DNA from: Diplonema papillatum
Taxonomy: Eukaryota > Euglenozoa > Diplonemea > Diplonemida > Diplonemidae
DNA: 64,000 nucleotides
Assembly (NCBI GenBank): GCA_030068145.1
Contig: JAPJBO010000034.1
Coordinates: forward strand, 434,001-498,000
Reading direction: 5' to 3'
Of the stretch, positions 10,500 to 22,558 are shown piece by piece. The position numbers were made by a program, and so were the translations under genes. Position 1 is the first letter of the stretch, and every line of letters starts with the position of its first letter. Under the pieces are notes generated by a model that saw only the letters and a program-made list of their open reading frames with translations, was not told the DNA's origin and ran no database searches.

Positions 10500-13400
10500 A
10501 GGCACACCCCCCCTCTCCCCCTTCCATGGTCCTTCTCTCCCCGAGACGAATTTGCCTGTGCTCTGGCAGTATGGCTGGTCCTGGACCGTTCCGACTGAAA
10601 AACGGGGGGTTCACTCTAAAAAAGGGGTTCTCTTTCTTTTTCTGCCGCAATCTCCCCGAGAAGTATGTGGCATCTTTCAGCCCGCAAAACGCAGTTGTAC
10701 CAGAACGCCCCCGGCTGCGTCAACATCGATGCCATCACCCACACCGGAGGCAGGTGACGAGCAACGAACAGCCGCCTGGCAACCTGACCCATACCGCTTC
10801 CGTGTCGGCAGATACTCTGTTTTTCTGCGCTAATGATGGGTCTGCCTTGTGTGTCCGAAGCACGGTGCAGATGGGACCGGTGCGGTGGTGAGCACGAAAC
10901 ATTTTTCCAAGCACAAACTTGCGACCCCCTCATTCCCCTGGCTGGCAGCAGCAAGTGTGCGCTGCGAGAATTTGTGTGTGGTGGGACGACAGCTTTCGTG
11001 GCTCCCCACAGCTGCAGCTGCCCACACAGTGCCGCTCGATGGAAACCCCCGCAGACGGCGACCCCTTTGATGATTAACCGCAGCATTTCTAGCTGAGCCA
11101 CTTCCCCCTTCCGAGCCTGCGACCCGTATATCTGACGGTGCTGCACCCCTTCGCCAGTCGGACTTCGTTGCAATACTTGCTTCACCAAGGCGCAACCTAG
11201 CCCCTCGCGGCCCAGCACCGTTCAGCACACACAGAAAAAAGGACGGAACCCTTCTCCCGGTATCCAAGAGTGGCAACAGCAGCTTCGCACACAATTGAGC
11301 GTAGCTCCGATGCTGACTTGAAGGCAGCGTGGCGAGCACCGGGGGTTTCATAGCCCCACGTAGTTCCCTCGAATCGGCGTGGTGCCGTAGTCATTTTTTT
11401 GAAGGAAACGGTTGGCCCTCGAAGCGCTTTCACACGGGGGGACAGGTCCAATCTCTATGCGCGCGCATGATTTTGGGCCTGAATAGGAAAGGCGGTAGCC
11501 GCCACTTGATCCCGATGAAAATACTTTCTTCGAGGCGCGCGGTCAGCTCTCGGTCAGAATGCCGCCTACTATCTCTTGGTTCCACGATGACTTACTCTAG
11601 CTTTCATCCCTCCGATGCTGTTTGCACAGCAGACTTTGTTTGACCTGGTTCATTTTGTTCTTTTTCTGACGTTGTGCTGCACCCTGGAGGCGCGGCGTAT
11701 GGACAACAGACTTTGTTCTGACTTCTTCTTGCTGCACCTCTACGTTCCCGTCGAGTTCAAGACGGATCACGGTTTGGGTGTCTCTCGAAGAAGGTTGTCT
11801 GGCTTGCACTCTCAACAGCACACGACATCTATAAAGACGCACTAGAGGGTGCACATTCGGACGGTTTGACCCGAGGAGGGTGGTGTGGTTAGGTTGCGTG
11901 GCAGGCGTGATTACAACGGCCTACGCGCAGACCGCTAATAATGGGGAAAACAGCCCGTTTCTCGTGTTTCGTATCTCTTTATCGGCAACGGGTGCATGCG
12001 GTCGGTGGAGGTATCTTTTGGGCGTGTGCTATTCATTCGGGGAGTCCCGTCCAACCCGTCGGTCCCTGGTGCATCCGTCGGCGCATCGGAGTGATGGTGT
12101 TGCGACGGATCGTGGATGTTCCTGTGGTGGGACCGCCCTTGGAAGCAACAGCGGGCAAGGGGGTTGGACTGGGCTCACGTGTGCACAATACGCAGTGCCC
12201 TGCATCGCCTCATCCGCAGCGCGGAATCTCGTTTCCCCGAAAGTCTTCCGTCTTTCTCTGCCCGGTCTCTGTACATTCGCCTATACAGAACAGACGCGTG
12301 GCTTTTAAATCCGATGTCCACCCGCTCACGGCTACGGACTGCAGGCAAGCCGGCCTTTCCCCTCCTGAAAGTGCCCTGTGGGTGCACCGTGGTATACCGT
12401 ATGGTTCACCGCGATAGCAGGGACAGGGGATGTATCGGCTTCTCCGCAGGTTCTCAGCGCCGTCCGTAGTCCGCGGACGCCCAGGAATTACGCGCCGCCG
12501 CGTCCGTGGATGAAAAGATGGCATCCAGCGTGGTTCCCCCGCCCCCTCGCCCCCTCTCCAGGCACGCCGTTGCCCATCCCACACCTCTCTCCTCACTGGG
12601 CAAAAGGTGCAGCCGGCTGCCGCTCGTTTGTTCCAGCGACTCTTTTCTTTTTTGCGACAACCAATTTCTGCTTCCCTGGAGACAGTATTTGTTACAGCGA
12701 AAAAGAACGTGTGGCAGCGGTTTAGCTAGAACAGATGTAGTTTAATCGCACAAACAAGACAGTGTTGCCAGGTTGCCCCCGGATTGCCCTGCAATGCATT
12801 TCGCGAAGGCTGAATAGATGTAGCGTGCTTTTTCTTGTGTCTAGCAAAATGCAGTTTGTCATGGACAAACACCGATCGCTGGCAGCGTACAATCCGGGCA
12901 GTCTATCTGTCGCCGCCGGAGATGGAAGTGTGGTGTATACAAAATTGCTCGGAAAGTACGGCGTCGTAATGTCAAAAAATCAAGAACGACTCAACCGGCG
13001 GATTTCACAGCAGCCTCTCTTCACCCCGTCCCCTACGCAATGCTTGAATCTGAATCGAGGAAGAAGACCGCTACGGTAAACCGGAAAATTGAAAAGATAC
13101 CGCTCAAAACACGAAACCGCCTAGAGCCCGGATGGCTGGCTGGCTGTGCCCGCTGGTTTGGCTGTCTGGGTTGTGCTTTGACTAGCAGCTGGCTCAGGCT
13201 AAAAAAAGGCGCGGACGCAGTGCGAGCACCGCAACGGTCAAACGCAAAGCAGGTCCCCGGGGGTTCCTGCTTTCCAGTGTTAGCCGACGTTTGTGGTGAA
13301 TCCTGCCGCCCTTTTTCAGTACTAGCAAAATTGCGGGTGGCCATACAATATATCGTGAACACTACGTAGACAGCGTGTTTTGGGGGCTGATCAAAATTTG

Positions 13401-13509
13401 CAACCTGGAACTGATACCGGCACGCACAAAGCGAAGAGCAAAATAACAACCCTTTATCCAGGCTTGCGAAAAAAAGGAAAAGAACCCGCGACAAGAAAAG
13501 CCAGGGAAG
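10500..13509. other. Gene-poor stretch between aminopeptidase copy 2 and SKP1
   Basis: No recognisable exon was found in 3 kb. Open frames near 11880-12470 and 12762-13079 lack known domains and show no splice-supported continuation. A family B relic lies at about 13318-13450, directly before SKP1: GCGGGTGGCC, GACAGCGTGTTTTGGGGG, then GGCACGCACAAAGCGAAG. The sequence AATGATGGGTCTGCCTTGTG at about 10830 resembles TGATGATGGTCCGCCTTATG inside the SKP1 intron, another small repeat. Confidence 0.5.
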
Positions 13510-14641
13510 ATGCCGACCAAGATCGAGCCGGGAAACTACAAGGAGGTCGACTTCTCGAAGTGTGTCGTGCTGCAATCGAACGACCAGAAGCCGACGGAGT
13601 TCGTCGTTGAGAGAGAGGCAGCCAAGATGTCGGGGTTGATCAAGGATATGTTGGAAGACCAGGACGAGGAGGACCAGCAGACCATCATCCCCATCCCGAA
13701 CGTGAACGGCAGAACACTTGAGTACGTGCTCGAGTACTGTGAGCACCACTGGAACAACCGACCAGACCCCATCGACAAGCCGCTCCGTGGCCGGATCGAC
13801 GACGTGATCAGCCCGTGGGACAGGAAGTTCATCTGGACAGACCTCATCAAGGGAGGGGACGAGAAGCAGCACGAGCTGCTGATTGAGGTCATCATGGCTG
13901 CCAACTTCTTGAACATCAAAGACCTGCTCGATCTCACCTGCGCTACCGTCGCGTCTCTCCTCAAGGGCAAGACCACCGAGCAGATCCGAGCGCTCTTCAA
14001 CATCGACAACGACTTCACCCCCGAAGAAGAAGAGAAGATCAAGGAGGAAAACAGGTGCTCACTTCCACTCCACCTCCCTTTTTTTCTGTCGTGTAGGACG
14101 CTCGTCTTAGAAGAGAAATCGCTACAAGCCTATGCTGACTAGTACCATACCAAAACTACAACCATCTCTTCTCCGAAGAAGAGTCGATGTTAATGGCTAA
14201 TGTTGTATAAGAGGCAGTATCCTGCCTCAACATGAAACACGACATCCTTCCCCCTCCCCTATAAACAACCATCTCTTCTCCGAAGAAGAGTCGATGTTAA
14301 TGGCTAATGTTGTTTAAGAGGCAGTATCCTGCCTCAACATGAAACACGGCATCCTTCCCCCTCCCCTATAAACTAGACTCACACCGCTGTGCTGTCTGCA
14401 GACTCTCAGGTTCCGTGCTGATGATGGTCCGCCTTATGTGTCCGTGGTTTCTTCTTTGGACCAGTTGTGGAGTACACAACCATTCCAACCAAGCATGAGA
14501 GGCAGTGTGCTGTCTGAGCATTAAACTAAGCTTTACCCCCCGGGGCCCTCCCTTCTTCAATGCCAGCAGTGGCATGTGTGCATGTGTAGTTCGATCGCAA
14601 CGTAAACCCCCAACGAATACAGATGGTGCGACGAGGCGTGA
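13510..14641 (+). CDS. SKP1: SKP1, SCF ubiquitin-ligase adaptor (2 exons)
   Basis: Exon 1 is 13510-14054 and exon 2 is 14623-14641, giving 187 aa. SKP1 bridges the cullin (CUL1) and F-box proteins in SCF E3 ligases. Residues 1-125 form the BTB/POZ-like fold (VVLQSND, then ILEYCEHHW-type helix; here YVLEYCEHHW). The C-terminal F-box-binding half has the family blocks LIEVIMAANFLNIKDLLDL, FNIDNDFTPEEEEKIKEEN and the final WCDEA. The terminal exon of only 19 nt is required to restore the conserved ENRWC ending. Reading through the donor would instead give an unrelated 30-residue tail. The length is typical for the family (about 160-190). The start is the only ATG before the conserved core. Confidence 0.95.
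14159..14373 (+). repeat. 107-bp tandem duplication inside the SKP1 intron
   Basis: Two nearly identical 107-bp units (14159-14265 and 14266-14372) begin CAACCATCTCTTCTCCGAAG and end CCCCCTCCCCTATAAA. Only about two base differences were noted, so the duplication is recent. Each unit contains the self-complementary words TCTTCTCCGAAGAAGA and AGGCAGTATCCTGCCT, able to form small hairpins. A weaker relative (GAGGCAGTGTGCTGTCTGAG) lies at about 14490, still in the intron. Confidence 0.9.
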
Positions 14642-15271
14642 GCCTTAGCAGCGTGCATCGAAGCCTGCTTCTTGAAAAAGAAAATAACCAAAATAAAAGA
14701 GCCCCCGAGAAGGGAAGAGTACTTGGGCGTGGCAGCCAGAGGGGGTGTCTCCTCCGCAACGGAAACACGAAGCTGTTCGACTAGCTAGAGACAGATTCAA
14801 GCCACTTCCGCAGAAAAGCCCGCAGATATGCGCAAGGGCATAAAACCCACACCCACCGGTCACCCCGACCCGTAGGTTCACCTCTTCTCCCCTTTTTAGG
14901 TCTCTCCAATACCTTCCGCGGGGGTTTCTTTCAAAGAATTCGCGAAAAACTAGCAGCTGCATATTAAAGTGGCTGCAGCAGTGCAAGGAGAGAGGGTAGT
15001 GACCCTTTTTCCGCTTATCTGGGAATATGAAGCAGTACCAGCGAAGGGTGTAAAGGGGAGGGGGAGGAAAAAGAAGTAGAAAACATTGAAAATAGAGACA
15101 AGCGGGAGAACGGAGGCGCGAGGGGGTCTGTCGACTATAGGGCGTCGTTGCACGTACACACACCTGCACATGTTCTACGTCTAAATACCTGCCCTCTACC
15201 GCTTCTGTCGTCAAGACCGGCGTCCTTCTCTCAAGTTTAGATGCTTGTTCTTCGTTGCTGTCTGACTAATT

Positions 15272-15490
15272 TTTTTTGTATAAGCAATTATAGGAGTAGG
15301 AAGTTCTTGTAGGGAGGCTGCGAAATCTCAAGGAGGTAAATGCTGCCGCAGCCCACGCGGAACACAGGTAAATCTGGGTTTCGAGGCGGTGTAAGCGTTC
15401 AACCAAAAAGACCCACCCCTTGTTGTTGTAATGTCTTTCCGACTCCAACCTCCGTCGAAATGTAAGCACAAGGCAGCCCCTCGAGAACTT
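15272..15490 (+). repeat. R-family repeat, diverged full-length copy
   Basis: This copy is recognisable from TTTTTTTTGTATAAGC through ACACAGGTAAATCTGGGTTT and GTAAGCGTTCAACC to CTCCGTCGAAATG and CCCCTCGAG. It is more diverged than the copies at 6101 or 53582. Confidence 0.75.
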
Positions 15491-17284
15491 TCTTACCAGT
15501 TTTCAGATTCCCCCCTCCTTTACCCCACATGTTTTTTTTTTTTTTTTTTCCTCCTCCCTCTTTGTCCACATGTGAATGCGAGAAGAAAAGTTTGCGCGCC
15601 AAGAGCGAGGGCAAAAGGCTCGTCAAATGCACATCACGGGTTTTCGTCAGGAAGCTCAACTCAGTTCGCCTGCGGGCTGCACCTTCAAAAAAAAAAAAAA
15701 CAAAAAAAAAAAAGAGTATTCGATTGCCGGCAACACAAGACACCGCGGGCCGCGCCTTAGCGCTGCTGCTTTTCGCTCTCCTTTCGTTCTTATTCCGTCG
15801 ACGTGTGTCGCCTAGACTTTTTCCGTTCCTTTATTCCACGGACACTGCTCCGGGTTGCTGTTCGTTGAAACGGGACCCGTTGCGTTCCGAACTTAACGGC
15901 CCTCTGGGTCTTTGCCGCTGAGGAGCAAGAGGGAGCGGCCACATCAACGACCTAGGACGAATTGGCTGCTCGCCCGTTTGCGTGCTTTTCGCCCGTTCCC
16001 CAACCTCTCGCTATTTGATCGAGGTTTTCTTTCTGCATGAGCCCCTGCTCTGCAGGAAACACTCGAGGACGCCATTGCGCCGGAGCCCGCACGAAACGCA
16101 AGAAACGTCTGGGTTTAGCGCCGCGCGCGAGCACGCGGCGAGGGGCACCGTGAAGGTCCTTGCATGGGGGGGGGGGGCGCAAGCGAAACAGCGAAACGAT
16201 CGCCGGTCAGCGGTTGTTTTCTGCTGTGCGGGCCGAGGCCCCATCCCCACGCTTCCGCCCTTCTGGCAGACCGTGTGTTTGGACCGTCAAAAGCAAACAG
16301 CCTTCCCAGAGGTGGGGACACGGGGTGGCTGGCTTTCTGCACCCTTGCTGTCTCGCTCCCAGGATACCAGACGGAAACCGACGAACTCCGGGACAACCGC
16401 GGCCGCATAAAGCGTACATCTGCCTAAACCGACGTGGCGACCTACGCCCGCTATGGAAGTATGTGGTAGTAGTGGAGGCGACCGGGTCCTCCTCGAAGAG
16501 ATGGTCCCTCCACTCCAACCCGTCTCTCCATTCGTGGCGGCGCTGTGGACCCGCATGAAGTAAACGATTCCAAGCTGTGACGCATTCTCCGTTACTCCTC
16601 GAACAGGACCACCGCTTAGTCAAGTAATCGTAGGCAAACAGTGGTGGTTTCAGCAGATATACGCGCTATGTCGGTCTTGAAACCCAAGAAAGAGTGAATA
16701 AAGAGTGCATTAGATACCCGGAAGGCGCGGGGGAAGTGCGGTGCGCTTCAACGGCCCGCCGTGGGCCCTGGCATCACTGCACCCACCCGCCCCTTTTGAA
16801 TCGTCCGTTTTCTGTTCTACGTTCCTTGTCGCTGTCTATTCTCACATATTTCTTTTTCCTACTCTCCCCACTTCTTCTTTTTTTTTTGTCCTCAGCAAAA
16901 GCCTGGCACGTAGCTTAATTACTTTTTCACCTTGCCCGTCTTCTTGTGTTTTTTTTTCTTTTTTTATTTTTTTACTCTCTTTCACCCATTGCAGTTTTGC
17001 TTTTTTTTCTCCCGCTCTCTCTTTCTTTGGTTTGTTTTTTCCTATGTTGGTTTAACTTTAGCGCTTTCGGGCCCCTTTGAAGTCTAAGCTCAAGAGTGTT
17101 GTCGCAACGAGTCGGCGGTGTGGTTTCAATTCGATCCCGGCGAAAAGTCAAAGCAGAAGGGAAGTTCGTGAGAGAACGTGGTCGCCTGGCTAATCTCCTC
17201 CCGAGCACTTTGCTGGAAGTCAAGTTCTCTTTCGGAGTTGCGATCAACTGTTGCGCAACACTCTGCCGCCGACGCCGCAACTCC

Positions 17285-17545
17285 GGGCCAGCACCCCCGC
17301 CCGGCGAATGCCACCCAATGCAACGCAGTCCCCAGCTGCGTCCACCCGGCGCGCGAACCGACGCAATCGCGAAGAAACGAGCGAGGATTCATCCAACGAT
17401 GGCTCCGGCCGGGAGACCACAACGACACCCACTTGTAGGCCGCCCCCGCGGCGGCGCAACAAACGCTGTAACGTAGACACGGAGTGTGCAGAGTGCGTTG
17501 CTCAGGGTAGTCGAAGGCCTGACAACAACACGCAACAAACTTACA
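17285..17545 (+). mobile_element. Truncated copy of the element C right end
   Basis: The sequence aligns along its length with 34255-34500, including ATGGCTCCGGCCGGGAGACC, the CCGCGGCGGCGCAAC block and TGCGTTGCTCAGGGTAGTCG. The left half with the Cys/His-rich part is missing, so this is a partial copy. Confidence 0.8.
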
Positions 17546-18146
17546 ACTGTTGCCATTTAGGTACTGCGAAACAAAGTGTCAAAAGTCACGAGTTCCGCTG
17601 CAGGGCACAAGAAGAAAGAAAGCCAGAAGAACGCGTGATGCGACGCAGCGGCAAACCGAATGCCGCGTGCGTGGCCACAGGGGGGGCACGATCGCTGGGC
17701 AAGAGAGCGGCGCGCAATGCCCTTCGAGCGCAAGTTCGGCCACGGCACAGCGTGCAGACGCGACGATCTTTCCCGGTACGCTGTTTTGACCTGCACTGTT
17801 TTTTTCTTCTTTTTTTTTACCAAACATGAAATGTTGGAGGAAATGAGAAGCTCGTCGCCGCAAACCGTGGCGTTTTCACTTGCGTCCTGAATCCAGCTTC
17901 ACGTAAAAACGATCAGGCACTGCGTTCAGCGAAAACAACTCTCTCTTCCCATCATCATCATCATTAGTTTTGTATCAGCCGCGGTTGTGCGAGTGACGAC
18001 CTCTTATTTTCTGTGTAAACATTCCTACGGATGGGAAGACGGCAGCTGCTCCCTTGTGGGGTTAGGGTCTTCGGATCCGTAGCTTATCCGTTTCCAGCGA
18101 CAAACGGGCTTCGGCTCGCGAATCCTCGTTTGGAGGCACCAGTCAG

Positions 18147-20580
18147 GTGGGGAGTTTGGCTGGGGCGGCGCGTCTGTTACACAAAAACGCAGGTGTCCTA
18201 AGGCAAGCTCAGCGGGAACAGAAATCTCGCGTAGAGCATAAGGGTAAAAGCTTGCTCGATACACCATCTTCAGTACCGATCCTCGGTGCGAAAGCATGGC
18301 CTTACGATCCTTTGGTCTCGCTTCATGTTGAAACCCCTGTGATGAAAGTGCAGCCCAACACTGAGGCCCAATGTACGTAGTCCGCGGATACCGACCGGTA
18401 CCACGGAAACGTCCGTCCAGTCGAAAGCCGCCGCGTGATTCTCAATATCCGTTTTCAGTCTTACGGGTAGAGTGGTGTAAAAGCCTTACCCCCAAAAAAC
18501 ACGTCAGGTCCGAGGCTCGAAGTTGACGCACGAATGGTTCAACAAGGCACCGTTCGAGCCGTTTTCGTTCGCGGAGCGGTGGGGCCCGGACAAGGGGTTC
18601 TTCCACCGGGACAACGCCAAGCACGTCAGCGTCGCGATGAACCCGTGGGGGTTCCTGTACCCGGGCGGGAAGGTGCAGAGTCCGCTGTGGCAGAGCGACC
18701 CGGGCATCGGTCCGCACGAGGTGGCGGGCACGCCGAACGACGGGGTCACAGACGACATCGCGTACAGAATAAAGATGGAGCATAACCACCCTGAGACCCG
18801 CTGGGACCACGAGCCGACCCCGTTCGGCGTCTTCGACTACGACTTTTCGCGGAGGGTTGGCATGGTCGGCATAAAAGTGGGCAAGGTGACCCAGGTCGAC
18901 GATTACGGCAACCTGATGAACGCGAGCGTCGTCTGGTGCCCAGACCAGCACATCATCGCACAGCGCACGCGCGAGGCGGATGGCGCCTGCGCCATGACGG
19001 TCGGCGCGTACAACGCGGAGCACGGCCAGCTGAACCTCGCCGAGCTCTGCGCAGAAGCCGGCGTGCCGCAGAAAAAGGTGTCCGCCCACTTCTCCATCAC
19101 GGAGGACGCTTACCTCCCGGTCGGCACGCGGCTCGACGTCCGCCACTTCGTTCCGGGGCAGCTGGTGTGTAATTCCCTCGCTGCTCCCCCTCACAACAAG
19201 AAATCCACCCAGCTCGAACCCTGGAACGAAGGCTTTTAGCCCGCCTGGTGTGGCGACACTGGACAGCCCCTGTTCAGGACGAGACCAGCTTTTTTCGGCC
19301 TCAATCGGTGCCAGGTGGTTCCTGAACCAGCACTTGCATTATTTGAGGTTTAGAGATCCGGTGTTTCAGGGTCGCCGGTTGACCATCAACCCGGTGTTGT
19401 TGGGTGTAGACATGTTATGTTTCGTGTGCAGCTGTTTCGGTATCCGCGAAGCCTGGCGCGAGGGTGCGCTTAGAGGGAGGGTTATAAAGGGCCGGGTCGA
19501 ATAAGAACACGTGGGGTTGTATTCGATTTGCCGAATACTAAAAAAAAGCATTTCGGGGAGGCATGCTTTGCCGAACAATAGCAGGGTCATATGATGGTAG
19601 TGTTTTTTTTTTTTTTTTTTTGACAGCCAGAAGCAGGGGTTATTCTAATCCCCGAAATACGGGAAAATCAAAGCATGGCCGGAAAGTTTTTTTTCCCACG
19701 TTGAGCGAGGTTTTTTTGATGACCTGGAAGCCTGGCATGCGACCTTCGTGGGCGTGTTGCTGCTTTGCCACCTTGTTGTAGACCCCACTTGTGGGGCTTG
19801 CGGGTTCTCTGTTTTTTAGCCATGCAGGATAATCCCTGGCCAGAAGCGTGTCAAATAACTGTTGCTATTCGACCCGCTCCCTTTACCCCGTTCACGGGAA
19901 GAAACAAAGAATTGTTTTGTGCGCCCTCATCACTTTTCACCATCATCGATCCGTTGAGGTTGATCGCCCGGTTTGTTACCGCCGTTACCGCAGGCAATAT
20001 TCCGCCTATTATATAAACCCAACTCCAAACGCAGGTGTCGACCACCTCGCGCACCATCGAACGAGGGTTCCAAGGGGTCGTAAAAAGGTGGGGATTCAAA
20101 GGTGGTCCCGGACGATACGGGCCGCTCCGAAGTAAGGCGTGGCACAGGCGACCGGGGTCGATGTCTTCCGGTGAAGCCGTTGGGAAGATCGTGAAGGGGA
20201 AGCGCATGCCGGGGCATATGGGTGGACTTCTCCGCACCACGGGGAGCAGCTGGGTCTGGCGGGTCGATTACAAGAACCAGCTGCTGTACATCCTCGGGAA
20301 CCTACCGGGGCCGATGGGGCAGTTCGTCACGCTCATGGACTCGAACCAGAGGAAGTTCGACTACTGGTACGGAGCCCCGCCGTTCCCCACTTTCGTACCC
20401 GACGAGGAAGAGGACCTGTCGCAGGTTTCGTGGGACGACGCGCAGCTCGTCAGCAGGTCGCGGATCGGGTTCCCGAAGGAAGTCGGCAGAATGCCGGCGG
20501 CCGAGCTCCTCGAGACGTACAACTTCGCCAAGAAGCAGAAGGAGCTCATGGCCGCAGAGCACATCGCTACTTCAGCTTAG
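18147..20580 (+). CDS. MRPL3: Mitochondrial large-subunit ribosomal protein uL3m
   Basis: Predicted exons are about 18147-18372, 18515-19164 and 20035-20580, in consistent phase; the first exon and true start are uncertain. uL3m is a core protein of the mitochondrial large ribosomal subunit next to the peptidyl-transferase centre. Exon 2 carries HEWFNKAPFEPF, the family core RVGMVGIKVGKVTQVDDYGN and LPVGTRLDVRHFVPGQLV. Exon 3 continues with the signature GFQGVVKRWGFKGGPGRYG, then RRPGSM and GKRMPGHMGG, and an acidic C-terminal extension FPTFVPDEEEDL shared with mitochondrial rather than cytosolic L3. No in-frame ATG lies in the open stretch 18066-18372, so an upstream exon with the targeting peptide is expected; I could not place it. 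Donor GTACGT at 18373 is strong. Confidence 0.9.
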
Positions 20581-20799
20581 CCTCTTTCGTTGCGCCGCTG
20601 ATTTTTTGCAAATTGACTTCACGGTTGGAGTCCTCAACTCGGTTCAAAAAGACGAAGGTGCTAATGCAAATCTCATCGAGACATTCAACGAGCAGGAGCG
20701 TGTCGACTGCTAACCCAGGAGGTAGGCGACGTCACGATTCCGTTCGTTCAGGTCAGCAGGAACAGCGAATGCCGCACGCGGTTCCCACTTGTGCTAGAA

Positions 20800-21110
20800 A
20801 GACAATATGCCGTATACTTCGTCGGACGACGGGTAGTTGGATCCAGAGCCCATGTGTAAGATTGCACAGGTGTTCCCATTTGTTGGGTATTGGCAGTGTT
20901 GGCTCTATATAGTACGTGGCTGAATTTCTTCGTCGGGATGAAGAGACGTGAACCATAGGCAAATGGGTCGAAGCACCGACACGTACTGTGAACAAGCGAG
21001 CATGCCCAAAGCAGGTGTTTCCCCGAACAATAAAGCATGGAATATCTATAGCAAGGGTTCGATTCTCTGCTCATCAGCTGATCGGTCCAGAGAGGGAGAT
21101 AGCACTCCTT
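20800..21110 (+). pseudogene. Small-subunit (18S) rRNA-derived fragment
   Basis: GTAGTTGGATCC at about 20837 and, in the right order and spacing, CAAAGCAGGTGTTTCCCC, GAACAATAAAGCATGGAATA and CAAGGGTTCGATT at 21010-21056 match the central domain of 18S rRNA. The canonical counterparts are AAGCTCGTAGTTGGAT and AAAGCAGGC...AGCATGGAATA. Flanking conserved 18S helices are absent, so this is a fragment rather than an rDNA unit. A related piece lies at about 40085. Confidence 0.75.
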
Positions 21111-22019
21111 GAGCTTCTCGAGATCGTTTTGAACAAGAAGTATCGGTCGCCTCAGCGGCCGTCGAGCACTGTCGCCAAAGAGAAGGGGGTCGGGCCAAGA
21201 TGCTCACTCGAAGCTTCGTGGATGGTCGCGCACAAGTCAGCCCCCCGGTCAAACACGAGCAACTGTCTTATTCTTGACAAGCGACTAGACATTGGCGTGG
21301 AGATGCAGGACCTAGAAAAATCGGCAGCTGGTCGAGACGTGCAAGAAGTTGAAGAAGCTCACATGGCTCAACATGGCTACTTGAATTGTTTTTACGCAAA
21401 CCGGTTACCAGAATTGGCCGCTCTCTGACCAGGGCTAGTGCTTGGCCTCTCAGTCCCTGTCGCTATCTGGGTGTGTACCTCGCTTAGGCGTGTGGGGGGG
21501 CTTTTTCTCGAAAAGCACGTGCCTCCCTGCTCGCCAAAAAGTTGCGTTTGTCCCCCCAAACTCAGTTTCCCTCGAGGCTGGTCCACATTCCCGCGTGGGG
21601 AAGCCGAGGCCATCACAGAAACGGGACTCCCCCTGTTGCGGGACCGGCAGGCTTTCTACCGGGAGCTCCTTTCGCCTTTTTTCCGCAACATCCGCGCGCC
21701 AGGCTCGGAGAAAAGCCAGACGGATCCGACCGGACGAACAGATGCAAATAGCACCATCCCGGTATCCCGGAAAATACGTGAAGGAGAGTCCCGAGAGATA
21801 CGAGCTGAAGCCAAAACACGAAAAAATGGCAAAGACTGCGGCGTCAGTCCGAAGCGGCGATCGTTGACAACGAAGCTGACGTATAGCACAGACATCAGCC
21901 CACGGTCAGAACTGCATAACTGACGATTGGTGATAACACGTAGCTAATGATTGGCACCAGGCACACACTTTTCAAGCAGATGACTACTACACAGCAACAC
22001 CACCACCGACAGCAGTATT

Positions 22020-22410
22020 GGGCAACAACCAGGAACACACTGGTAGGTGAGCAGCGACACCTCCCGAAAGTGAGCCAAGGGCGAAGGACGTATCTGCGGC
22101 TGCTGCGGCAGTTGCCCGGTGGCAACCCCACACGCAGAACGCGGGGAAGGGGACCGTGTTTTCCCAACTACATTGAAGCCTTCCCGACCGTAGTATCCGA
22201 GGAAGGTGCAAACATGGAGGGTGCTACGGTATGCACGGGTCTTGGGCGCGTGCCTCGTGCAGGGCGGGTGTTTTGTGATCCGCCGCGAAGTTCTCTCCTG
22301 GTGCAATCCGGAGAGACCGGCGTCGAGTTTCGGCTCACAGCCGGTTCCCTCGGGCGGCAACCCTCATGGAGAGAGAGCGCCAGACACAGTCCGTCTTAAA
22401 AAGGACCACA
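22020..22410 (+). repeat. Family F repeat, copy 1
   Basis: Part 1 (22020-22225) matches the reverse strand of 32830-33040, for example CGAAGGACGTATCTGCGGCT. Part 2 (22226-22410) matches 31930-32113 on the same strand, for example GATCCGCCGCGAAGTTCTCT. The two parts are contiguous here but split and inverted at 31.7-33.0 kb. A multi-kilobase mobile family is likely but no ORF is assigned. Confidence 0.8.
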
Positions 22411-22558
22411 CACCACCGACAGCAGTATCAATAGCCAGCACAATGACAACAACAAAGCTCTTGTAGCACCAATGATGCAGTAAACCCAAAAACAAGGCAG
22501 CGGGGGGCGGCAGGAGAAAGGGGTGGCGGGTGGTGTAGCTCCGGGGGGGGGGGGGGTA

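Larger units (their letters stand above)
14642..18065. other. Gene-poor stretch between SKP1 and uL3m
   Basis: It contains an R copy (15272-15490), homopolymer A and T tracts around 15530-15715 and 16850-17000, and a truncated element C copy (about 17285-17545). The 17822-17868 segment matches 46499-46544 in reverse. No host exon was recognised. Confidence 0.55.
20581..22558. other. Intergenic stretch between uL3m and the STPGR gene
   Basis: It holds an SSU rRNA-like fragment (20800-21110) and a family F copy (22020-22410). The 21110-21950 segment has open frames without recognisable domains. Confidence 0.55.
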
